Source: Mycolicibacillus koreensis (GTDB taxonomy: Bacteria; Actinomycetota; Actinomycetes; Mycobacteriales; Mycobacteriaceae). From it: DNA of 64,000 nucleotides. Under the pieces are notes generated by a model that searched no databases, was not told the DNA's origin, and saw only the letters and a program-made list of their open reading frames with translations. Location: NCBI RefSeq assembly GCF_002104795.1, contig NZ_NCXO01000018.1:1-64000 (forward strand), in the 5' to 3' direction. Below are positions 23,391-33,462 of the stretch, one piece after another (the stretch's first letter is position 1; each line of letters opens with the position of its first letter). A program made the translations under genes and the position numbers.

Positions 23391-23443
23391 TGCCGTCGTG
23401 GCGGGGCGCGGCCCACATCGTCGGCGAATGGCAGGATGCGGGT

Positions 23444-24100
23444 GTGGCACCCGGTTCACCGAGGCGGGGCCGGGGACGGCCGCCCGGTTCACACGTCCAG
23501 CGCGACCTTCGGCGCGATGAACTGCTCGACGCGGCCGAGCGCAGCCTCCGCAAGGGGGGCCCGGACCTGTCGCTCGTCGACGTCGCCCGGGAAGCGGGCC
23601 TGACCAGACCGGCCATCTATGCGGCCTTCCCGGACAAGGACAGCCTGGTGTTGGCCCTCGCCCAACGTCAGGCGCGCCGCATCATCGCCGAGATCGGCGT
23701 GGTCGTGCGATCGGTGGGCGATCCGCGCGACCAGACCCGTGCGGCCGTCGACTGCCTGTGCCGGTGGGTCGATGAGGAGCCGAACATCTCCGCGGCGCTG
23801 ACCGGTCGGATCCGCTCGACCTCGGTCTCCGAAGAGCTGGCCCGGTGGCTGGAATCGGTTCTCACCGCGGGATTTCGCCAACTCGGCGCGGACGGCGCCG
23901 CCGCCGGGCCGTGGGCGCGAGCACTGGTCGGTGCGGTCTCGACCGCGGTGTCCTGGTGGGCGACCGATCGTACGATGAGCCGCGCCGAACTCGTCGACCA
24001 TCTGACAGCACTGATCTGGTCGGGTTTCGCCGGCGCCGGCGGCGCCGCGTTGACGATGCCGATCGCGACCGGCGCCGACGATCGGCGCGCCCCCGGCTAG
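23444..24100 (+). CDS. TetR-family transcriptional regulator
   Basis: 218 aa from the GTG at 23444, with AGGA upstream. An ATG at 23390, overlapping the previous stop as TGATG, would add 18 residues. The N-terminal HTH runs through LLDAAERSLRKGG, LVDVAREAGLTRPAIYAAFPDK and is standard TetR. The C-terminal ligand domain is about 150 residues. It is convergent with the SRPBCC-DUF5995 gene, overlapping its end by 4 bases, so that gene is a candidate target only indirectly. The ligand is unknown. Confidence 0.9.
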   Translation: MAPGSPRRGRGRPPGSHVQRDLRRDELLDAAERSLRKGGPDLSLVDVAREAGLTRPAIYAAFPDKDSLVLALAQRQARRIIAEIGVVVRSVGDPRDQTRAAVDCLCRWVDEEPNISAALTGRIRSTSVSEELARWLESVLTAGFRQLGADGAAAGPWARALVGAVSTAVSWWATDRTMSRAELVDHLTALIWSGFAGAGGAALTMPIATGADDRRAPG

Positions 24101-25251
24101 GCCGACACTGCCGCCCCGGCCTCGGTGTGCCGCTGGGCGAGGCGACGGCCGCGTTCGAAGGCGTCCAATCGTTTTTGGGGGATGTTGTAGTAGAACTCGC
24201 ACATCAGCTGATACCGCAGTTCGGCCGGTAGCACCGCCTGCGCCAAGGGCGCCCATACCGGTTTGTACCGACGCGGCAGGGTACCGATCAACCGGTCCGA
24301 CGCGAGGCGGAAAATCGCCGCCATCCGTAGGTAGTCGGCGCGGAAATAGGTGTAATCGCAGCGGTTCCGGAAATGGTCGATGTAGGTGGACGCCAGGGCA
24401 CGGGGCAGATCGGCCTCGATATGGGCGGCGACACCGAGCAACAGCGCTTCGACGATGCCCTTGGGTGAGCCGGCCGCCGCGGCGCGTTCGGCCTGTCCCC
24501 ACGCCCGGCGCCACGGCTCGACGACCGGTTCGCCGCGTTCGAAGGCGGTCAGGCTGGACAAATACAATTCGTGGAAGCACGGAATCAGCCGCAGGATCCA
24601 CTCCGGGTTGTCGGCAAGGCCGGAGTGCAGGTGGGCCAACTGTTCCTCGGTCACGTACTGGTACACACGGGCGAACCACTGTTTCGGGTCGTCGGCCTGC
24701 GCCAACCGGTCGGCCACCGCCCGCTGCTCGACCAAGACCCGCTCGGCCGTGTCGCGCAGCGCCAGCAGATCGCCGTTCCCGAGCCGGCGCGGCGCCGGTG
24801 GGGCGGCAACGTCCGGGTGCGGGGCCAGCTCGGCGAGGCGGCGCAGCGAGCGTCGCAGCTCCCCCTCGATGAGACGGGCCGCCACGACCGCCATGCCCGG
24901 CGCCTCGAAACGCATCACCACTTCCCACCGGATCTCGGCCGCATCCGCGCCCGCGGGTGTCACGGTGATCCGGCCGGTGTGTTCACGCAGCAACGGGATC
25001 CCGCCGATCACCGTGTAGCCCAGATGGTTCGGGGGCTCCGAGGCGTGGATCACCTCGGTGAGCGGCAGACCGCTGTAGGGAAGGTAGACACGACGCATGG
25101 CGCCGACGCCGTCGGCGCGCTGGCGGTCGCCGAAGCCGACGAGCTCGATGCGCGCCGTCGACCACGCGTTCATCCGGCGCGGATCGGTCAGCGACTCCCA
25201 CACCCGGGACGGCGGCGCCGCGACCGGCTGGCGCAACAGCATCGTGGTCAT
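24097..25251 (-). CDS. SRPBCC (START-like) domain fused to DUF5995 domain
   Basis: 384 aa. Residues 1 to about 140 form an SRPBCC lipid-binding-type fold (AAPPSRVWESLTDPRRMNAW at the start, typical of polyketide cyclase/START-like proteins). Residues about 170-384 match the helical DUF5995 family, with conserved His residues in PCFHELYLSSLTAF and LLGVAAHIEADLPRAL and aromatic YIDHFRNRCDYTYFRAD. The His pattern could bind metal or haem, but no such function is established to my knowledge. It has its own AT-rich promoter region. Confidence 0.75.
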   Translation of the reverse strand: MTTMLLRQPVAAPPSRVWESLTDPRRMNAWSTARIELVGFGDRQRADGVGAMRRVYLPYSGLPLTEVIHASEPPNHLGYTVIGGIPLLREHTGRITVTPAGADAAEIRWEVVMRFEAPGMAVVAARLIEGELRRSLRRLAELAPHPDVAAPPAPRRLGNGDLLALRDTAERVLVEQRAVADRLAQADDPKQWFARVYQYVTEEQLAHLHSGLADNPEWILRLIPCFHELYLSSLTAFERGEPVVEPWRRAWGQAERAAAAGSPKGIVEALLLGVAAHIEADLPRALASTYIDHFRNRCDYTYFRADYLRMAAIFRLASDRLIGTLPRRYKPVWAPLAQAVLPAELRYQLMCEFYYNIPQKRLDAFERGRRLAQRHTEAGAAVSA

Positions 25252-25282
25252 GACCGGATCGCCGTGAGGTCACCCATAAATG

Positions 25283-25291
25283 ACATGATGT
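25283..25291. promoter_or_regulatory. Short palindrome ACATGATGT in the AT-rich promoter of the SRPBCC-DUF5995 gene
   Basis: A nine-base palindrome with one central base, inside an unusually AT-rich patch (25275-25299), 32 bases upstream of the ATG at 25249-25251. It is a possible operator for the TetR regulator encoded just downstream. Confidence 0.3.
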
Positions 25292-25376
25292 ATATTCTGT
25301 GCACCGCTGTCAACCACCGTGGTTCACCCGTGTCGGCGCGCAGGGCCACAAGAAGACGGGTCCAGGAGGGGTGCGG

Positions 25377-25570
25377 GTGCCCCCTGGGCATACCGGATTC
25401 GTCGATCTCACCGGCGATCACGGCCTGTTGGGGCAGCGCAGGGCCGCACCAGCTCCGCGGTGATCGACTGGCTATCCCAATGCAGCGCCGAGTTCCGAGA
25501 GGGCGTCGAGCTTGTGGCGATCGACCCGACCGTGGTGTATGCGGCGGCCATCCGCACTCCTGGATTGTTT
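25377..25570 (+). pseudogene. Remnant of an ISL3-family transposase
   Basis: Two adjacent frames read through a transposase core. The frame starting at 25377 gives GHTGFVDLTGDHGLLGQ. After a one-base loss near 25437-25441 the next frame gives GRTSSAVIDWLSQCSAEFR followed by EGVELVAIDPTVVYAAAIR. Both are recognisable ISL3 DDE transposase segments (VDLTG and AIDP motifs). No upstream zinc finger and no downstream catalytic region remain, so the gene is truncated and frameshifted. The rest of 25252-25678 holds no other gene I can support. Confidence 0.65.
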
Positions 25571-25678
25571 TCCAGTTTCCATTTCCAGTGGGGCATGTCC
25601 GGCCGTACGGCGGGGATCGAGGTGTTGCCTGCCCAGTGGTTCGGAGACGAAGAAACCCCTGACTAGCCGGGATTTTTG

Positions 25679-25751
25679 AGCCGCCTAGGAGAATCGAACT
25701 CCTGACCTATTCATTACGAGTGAATCGCTCTACCGACTGAGCTAAGGCGGC
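25679..25751 (-). tRNA. tRNA-Thr (anticodon CGT)
   Basis: 73-nt cloverleaf on the minus strand. The acceptor stem GCCGCCT pairs with AGGCGGC, the D-loop carries AGCTCAGTCGGTAGAGC, and the anticodon arm ATTCA-CTCGTAA-TGAAT exposes CGT. The T-arm is AGGAGTTCGATTCTCCT. CCA is not encoded. Confidence 0.95.
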
Positions 25752-25786
25752 CTGCCCGTGGGCGGGGTCGAGTTTACAGGTCGGCC

Positions 25787-26992
25787 TCAGCGCCCCGGGC
25801 GCAGCGCCTGCCCGACGGTGGCAACCATCGCGTCGACGGCGAACTTGGGCTTGACGTTGCCCGCCAGCGCCTCGCGGCAGTGCAGCACCGCCTCGATGCA
25901 TCGCAGCAGCGCAGCCGGGGTGGCGTGGCCGGCCAGCGCGGCGACCTGCTCGGCCATGTCGGGGTGGTTCGCCGCGATCGTGTCGGCGTCGGCGGCCACC
26001 AGCAGCGCGTCACGGAAATAGGTGGCCAGGTCGATCAACGCCCGATCCAACGCATCGCGTGAGGCCCGGGTCTGCCGGGATTTCTGCCGTTTCTCCAGGT
26101 CCTTGAGCGCCCCGGCGGACCCTCGCAGCGCCCCGGCGGAGCCCTTGCCGGTACCGCCGGCACCCAGCGCGGTGCGCAGTTCCTCGGTCTCGGTTTCGGC
26201 GCGCTCGGCGGTCAGGGCGACCGCCTCCGCTTCGGCGGCCGCCACCAATTCCTCGGCGGCGGCGTAGGCGCGTGACGGCGTGGCGGCGTCGCGGGCCAGG
26301 CCCAGCGCGCGGCGGCGCCGCTGTTGGGCCTGCGGGTCGGTCGCCAGTCGCCGCGCCCGACCGACGTGGCCACCGCTGATCGCCGCCGCCTGGGCGGCCT
26401 GCTCGGCCGAGAGCCCGTCGGCGTCGACGAGCACTTGGGCGATCGCGGCCACCGTCGGGGTGGCCAACGCCACGTGCCGGCACCGTGAGCGCAGCGTGAC
26501 CGAGATGTCCTCGGGGTCCGTGGACGGGGCGCACAGCAGGAACACCGTGGCCGCGGGGGGCTCTTCGACCGCTTTGAGCAGGGCGTTGGCCGCTCCCTCG
26601 GTGAGCCGGTCGGCATCCTCGATGAGCACCACCTGCCAGCGCCCGGTGCTCGGCCGCCGGGCCGCCACCTGCACGATGTCGCGCATGTCGCGAACCCCGA
26701 TCGACAGTCCCTCCGGTACCACGCGGCGCACATCGGCGTGGGTGCCGGCGACGGTGGTCGTGCAGGCCCGGCAGGTTCCGCAGCCGGGCATGTCGGGGTC
26801 GGTGCACTGCAGCGCCGCGGCGAAACACAGTGCCGCCACCGACCGTCCCGACCCGGGTGGGCCGGTGATCAACCAGGCATGGGTCATCGCGCCGGCCGCC
26901 TGCTCGGCGTCCCCGCGGGCCGCCCGTGCCGCAGCCACCAACTCGGCCTCCACCGCCTGCTGGCCGACCAGCCGCGCAAACACCCCGGACAT
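25787..26992 (-). CDS. holB: DNA polymerase III subunit delta-prime
   Basis: 401 aa clamp-loader AAA+ protein. The start MSGVFARLVGQQ at 26990-26992 matches mycobacterial homologues. The P-loop-like GPPGSGRS (44-51) has Arg in place of the usual Lys, as expected for a subunit that does not hydrolyse ATP. A zinc module follows with C63, C71, C74 and C77. SRC appears as SRCRHV. The C-terminal part contains a Lys/Gln-rich helix region. It lies between tRNA-Thr and the divergent adenylate cyclase gene, as in M. tuberculosis. Confidence 0.92.
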   Translation of the reverse strand: MSGVFARLVGQQAVEAELVAAARAARGDAEQAAGAMTHAWLITGPPGSGRSVAALCFAAALQCTDPDMPGCGTCRACTTTVAGTHADVRRVVPEGLSIGVRDMRDIVQVAARRPSTGRWQVVLIEDADRLTEGAANALLKAVEEPPAATVFLLCAPSTDPEDISVTLRSRCRHVALATPTVAAIAQVLVDADGLSAEQAAQAAAISGGHVGRARRLATDPQAQQRRRRALGLARDAATPSRAYAAAEELVAAAEAEAVALTAERAETETEELRTALGAGGTGKGSAGALRGSAGALKDLEKRQKSRQTRASRDALDRALIDLATYFRDALLVAADADTIAANHPDMAEQVAALAGHATPAALLRCIEAVLHCREALAGNVKPKFAVDAMVATVGQALRPGR

Positions 26993-27077
26993 CACCGCAA
27001 CAGTACTGCCGGGCCCCGACACAGCGACACCACGGAGTGTCCCGGCGCACAGCCGGTCGGCGCCGCGGCGCGAACGC

Positions 27078-27083
27078 TACGGT
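27078..27083 (+). promoter_or_regulatory. -10 box of the adenylate cyclase gene, leaderless
   Basis: TACGGT followed by six bases and then the GTG start at 27090. No ribosome site is present. Confidence 0.45.
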
Positions 27084-27089
27084 GGGTTG

Positions 27090-28685
27090 GTGAACAGCAC
27101 ACCGAAACTCACCGATCGGGTGGGTGGTTTCGTTCGGTGGGTGGTGCGTACCCCGTGGCCGCTGTTCACCCTCACGATGCTGCAGGCCGACATCATCGGC
27201 GGGCTGTTCGTCCTGGGTTTCCTGCGGTTCGGGCTGCCGCTGGAGGACCGGCTGCAACTGCAGGACGCCCCGCGGTCCAACCTAGTGATCCTGGCCGCCG
27301 CGTTGGCGACGCTGTTCGTGCTGGAGTTGGCGTTGAGCATGCGGATGCTGCTGCCGGTGTTCCGCTGGCAGCGGCGCGACGGACTGCTCACCGACGCCGA
27401 CCCGACGATCACCGAACTGGCCCGCGCACGGGCCCTGCGGATGCCGTTCTATCGGGCGCTGATCAGCCTGGCCAACTGGACGATCGGCGGGGTGGTGTTC
27501 ATCCTGACCAGCTGGCCGGTGGCCAGCCGCACCGCCCCGGTGGTGGCGATCGCGATCGCGTTGGGCGCGGCGGCCACCGCGATCATCGGCTACCTGCAGT
27601 CCGAGCGGGTGCTGCGGCCGGTGGCGGTGGCCGCGCTGCGGGCCGGGGTGCCGGAGAATCTGCGCGCGCCCGGGGTGCTGCTACGCCAACTGTTGACCTG
27701 GATGCTGTCCACCGGGGTGCCGTTGCTGGCGATCGTGCTGTCGGTGATGGCCACCAAGTTCTCGTTCATGCACGCCCCGGCCGACCAGCTGTCGGACCCG
27801 ATTCTGCTGATGGGGGTCTCGGCGCTGGTGATCGGGCTGGCCGGCACCATGCTGGTGGCGATGTCGATCGCCGACCCGCTGCGCCAGCTGCGCTGGGCGC
27901 TCGGGGAGGTGCAGCGCGGCAACTACAACGCCCACATGCAGATCTACGACGCCAGCGAGCTGGGCCTGCTGCAGGCCGGCTTCAACGACATGGTGCGTGA
28001 CCTGGCTGAGCGGCAGCGGCTGCGCGACCTGTTCGGCCGCTACGTCGGGGAGGACGTGGCGCGCCGTGCCCTGGAGCGCGGCACCGAGCTCGGCGGCCAG
28101 GAACGCGAGGTCGCGGTGCTGTTCATCGACATGGTCGGCTCGACCCATCTGGCCGCCACCCGTCCGCCCACCGAGGTGGTGGCGCTGCTCAACGAGTTCT
28201 TCCGGGTGGTCGTCCACACCGTCGACCGGTACGGCGGGTTCGTCAACAAGTTTCAGGGGGATGCGGCGCTGGCGGTGTTCGGTGCTCCGCTGGAGCACCC
28301 CGCCGCCGCCGGGGCGGCCCTGGCGGCGGCGCGGGAATTGCACGACCGGCTGCTCACGGTGCTCGGCAGCACCGAGTTTGGGATCGGGGTGTCCGCCGGT
28401 CGGGCGCTGGCCGGTCACATCGGCGCGCAGGCCCGCTTCGAATACACCGTGATCGGCGACCCGGTCAACGAGGCGGCGCGGCTCACCGAGCTGGCGAAGC
28501 TGGAGGAGGGTCACGTGCTGGCCTCGGCGACCGCGGTCAGCGCCGCCCCCGACGACGAGGCGCTGCGCTGGGCCGTCGGGGAGGTGGTCGAGTTGCGGGG
28601 TCGTTTGGCCCCCACCCAGCTGGCACGCCCGCTCACGACCACGGTGGCCAAACCGGCGCCGGAGCCGGCGGGGAAGTCCGGTTAG
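27090..28685 (+). CDS. Membrane class III adenylate cyclase with HAMP domain (Rv3645-like)
   Basis: 531 aa. Six transmembrane helices fill residues 1 to about 265, a HAMP linker (about 268-322) ends in MVRDLAERQRLRDLFGRYVG, and the catalytic domain runs from about 340. Metal-binding aspartates are D347 in FIDMVGST and D391 in KFQGDAALAVFG. It should make cAMP from ATP and form homodimers. The nearby crp gene encodes a likely cAMP receptor. The GTG start fits a leaderless transcript. Confidence 0.94.
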   Translation: MNSTPKLTDRVGGFVRWVVRTPWPLFTLTMLQADIIGGLFVLGFLRFGLPLEDRLQLQDAPRSNLVILAAALATLFVLELALSMRMLLPVFRWQRRDGLLTDADPTITELARARALRMPFYRALISLANWTIGGVVFILTSWPVASRTAPVVAIAIALGAAATAIIGYLQSERVLRPVAVAALRAGVPENLRAPGVLLRQLLTWMLSTGVPLLAIVLSVMATKFSFMHAPADQLSDPILLMGVSALVIGLAGTMLVAMSIADPLRQLRWALGEVQRGNYNAHMQIYDASELGLLQAGFNDMVRDLAERQRLRDLFGRYVGEDVARRALERGTELGGQEREVAVLFIDMVGSTHLAATRPPTEVVALLNEFFRVVVHTVDRYGGFVNKFQGDAALAVFGAPLEHPAAAGAALAAARELHDRLLTVLGSTEFGIGVSAGRALAGHIGAQARFEYTVIGDPVNEAARLTELAKLEEGHVLASATAVSAAPDDEALRWAVGEVVELRGRLAPTQLARPLTTTVAKPAPEPAGKSG

Positions 28686-28719
28686 ACCACGCCGACCAGC
28701 ACCGGGTGCGCCCGGCCGC

Positions 28720-29037
28720 TCAGGCGGGCGGAGCCGGCAGCAACGAATCGTCGATCGTCAGCGTCACCGGCGGCGTCGAGGTGCCGGTGTCCTCAAGCAT
28801 CCCGCTGAGGTCGAGGTCGGTGAGTTCGTTGAGGCTCGGCGGCGGGGCGGTGTCCCCGGAGACGATCTGCCACCACTGCTGGTACTGCTCGCCGATCTTC
28901 GGTGTCGAATCCGACGACAGCTCCACCACCGGCACCTGCACGTTCGGCAGCGGCCGGGTCACCGGTGCGGCGGCCACGACCACCGCACCGGCCAGCACGA
29001 CCGCGGCGGAGACACCGAAATAGACACCACGTCGCAT
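28720..29037 (-). CDS. Small secreted protein with PE-PPE-protein-like signal sequence
   Basis: 105 aa. The ATG at 29035-29037 follows a strong ribosome site AAGGAGG. Residues 1-28 (RRGVYFGVSAAVVLAGAVVVAAA) form a signal peptide of the type seen in mycobacterial secreted proteins. The mature part is acidic with a WW pair (EQYQQWWQIVSGD) and no cysteine. I do not recognise a function. It is isolated between the adenylate cyclase and topA. The 179 bases upstream hold only its leader. Confidence 0.65.
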   Translation of the reverse strand: MRRGVYFGVSAAVVLAGAVVVAAAPVTRPLPNVQVPVVELSSDSTPKIGEQYQQWWQIVSGDTAPPPSLNELTDLDLSGMLEDTGTSTPPVTLTIDDSLLPAPPA

Positions 29038-29216
29038 GGCGCCTCCTTCCGCTCCGGTTTGCGGCAGCCGTGTGGCAGCAATCCTCAGCATACCTGAGAG
29101 CCGGCTAAGCAACAACACAATCTGTTGCGGTGGCCTCGGCCATGCCTCGCCAGAACCCCAGCATGGCGCTGAGAATACGGTAAACGCAGCGGTCAGCCGG
29201 TGCGGTGCAGTCAGGA

Positions 29217-32078
<2,862 letters not shown>

Positions 32079-32216
32079 GCTCCACTTCTCTCCGGTGTCG
32101 ATGCAGGTTGAGCACCACTGCCGCCCGCCGACCAGAGACAATTTCGCACCCTCTGGCCGGACTGCGCAAACCGGGGTCCCCGCCGGACGCCGGAATCCGG
32201 CCGTCGGGAACCGCCG

Positions 32217-32795
32217 TTATGCGTGCGGCCATTGCGCCAACGCCTCCTGGTCGTCGGGATGTTCCCCGACATTCTCCACCAGCCGCGCGAGCCGGCGCCG
32301 CCCGCTGATCCGCAGCGCCGGATGCGCCCCACGGGTGCCGATGAGGGTGGGCGCGATCCCGACCCGCATCAGCGCCGACGCCAGCGGGGCGTGGGTGTCG
32401 GGGGCGTGCGGGTCCAGGCCCAGAAGGTAGCGGCCGTCCTCGCCGGTTCCGGCGGCCAGCACCCAGGCCCGCAGCTCACGCCCGCCCGGCGCCCACGACG
32501 GCGGCACCGTTTTGACGGCCCCGCGGGTCCAGGCCTCGGCAACAGGGCGCAGCCGCGCGTCCACGGCGGTGCGCACCAGCGGGGTGTCCTCGTCGGTGCG
32601 GCCGATCTCCGGGGTCAACCCGGCCGCGGCGATCATCTCGGCCAGCGCGGTCGCCCGCCACGGCCGGTCGACGACCACCGACAGGCGCGCGCCGGCGCCG
32701 ACGACGACGATCTGACCCGGTGCGGCCAACAGCCCGGTGAGATCGGTGACCGCGGCGGGCACCGACTCGGCCGAGAAGAACGACAGTTGGCTCAC
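32217..32795 (-). CDS. Conserved actinobacterial protein Rv3647c-like
   Basis: 192 aa from GTG 32793-32795, equal to the M. tuberculosis length. The protein is soluble, mixed alpha/beta by composition, with no signal peptide or known motif. It lies between topA and the cold-shock gene in a conserved order. I cannot assign a function. An in-frame extension to 32897 reads into the cspA-proximal spacer and is not supported. Confidence 0.8.
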   Translation of the reverse strand: MSQLSFFSAESVPAAVTDLTGLLAAPGQIVVVGAGARLSVVVDRPWRATALAEMIAAAGLTPEIGRTDEDTPLVRTAVDARLRPVAEAWTRGAVKTVPPSWAPGGRELRAWVLAAGTGEDGRYLLGLDPHAPDTHAPLASALMRVGIAPTLIGTRGAHPALRISGRRRLARLVENVGEHPDDQEALAQWPHA

Positions 32796-32935
32796 GTCAC
32801 CGACAGTAAGCCAGCACACCGGCGACCGGGCCGACCGACGCTGATACAGGCCGCTGACAACCCGCCGAAACGCAGATCCCCCGCCCGGAATCCGCACTCG
32901 GACCCGGACGGGGGACTGTCGTCAGACCTGCTGTG

Positions 32936-33139
32936 TTAGATGGAACGCACGCCCGTAGCCTGCGGCCCCTTGGGGCTCTGGCCGACCTCGAATTCGACCC
33001 GCTGGTTCTCTTCAAGGGTGCGGAAGCCTGATCCCTGGATCTCCGTGTAGTGGACAAACACATCGGCGGAGCCATCTTCAGGGGCGATGAAACCGAACCC
33101 CTTCTCCGCGTTGAACCACTTCACAGTTCCCTGTGGCAT
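32936..33139 (-). CDS. cspA: Cold-shock domain protein
   Basis: 67-aa single CSD protein. RNP1 (KGFGFIAP) and RNP2 (VFVHYTEI) motifs are intact, so it should bind single-stranded RNA or DNA. An AAGGA ribosome site lies about ten bases before the ATG. A long leader with phased palindromes precedes it. Confidence 0.96.
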   Translation of the reverse strand: MPQGTVKWFNAEKGFGFIAPEDGSADVFVHYTEIQGSGFRTLEENQRVEFEVGQSPKGPQATGVRSI

Positions 33140-33172
33140 TTGTCGATCTTTCCTTCTCTACTAACCGGGTGC

Positions 33173-33212
33173 CGGTGCACCGTCGTTCGGTGCACCGAGT
33201 TTCGGTGCCCCG
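33173..33212. repeat. Three CGGTGCACCG-type palindromes at 15-bp spacing upstream of cspA
   Basis: Perfect 10-bp palindromes CGGTGCACCG at 33173-33182 and 33188-33197, then a diverged CGGTGCCCCG at 33203-33212. They start 34 bases upstream of the cspA ATG, probably within or next to its leader. The rest of 33140-33462 has no gene I can support. Confidence 0.7.
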
Positions 33213-33462
33213 GGTCGGCTGCGGCCACGCCGCCTGCCGGCCCACACCGGAGGATTCTCCGGACGATGACCTCGCAGGAACGCAGCCGTAACGGAAGTCC
33301 TGCGAAGTTTTGACACGAACACAGAAGCTACGACCGTCCATCAGTCAACCACGTTCTGCACGTCGGCGACAGACGTGGGAGGTCAAATGCGCACAATTGG
33401 TCTCTATCGGGCTCATCTCGGCGTGCCCATCCCGGGGCCAGCCGACCGGCAGGAGGGAACCG

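Noticed and set aside
25319-25666. Intact 115-aa gene before tRNA-Thr
   Set aside because: Only part of the frame resembles transposase and the matching N-terminal part is in another frame, so it is a remnant.
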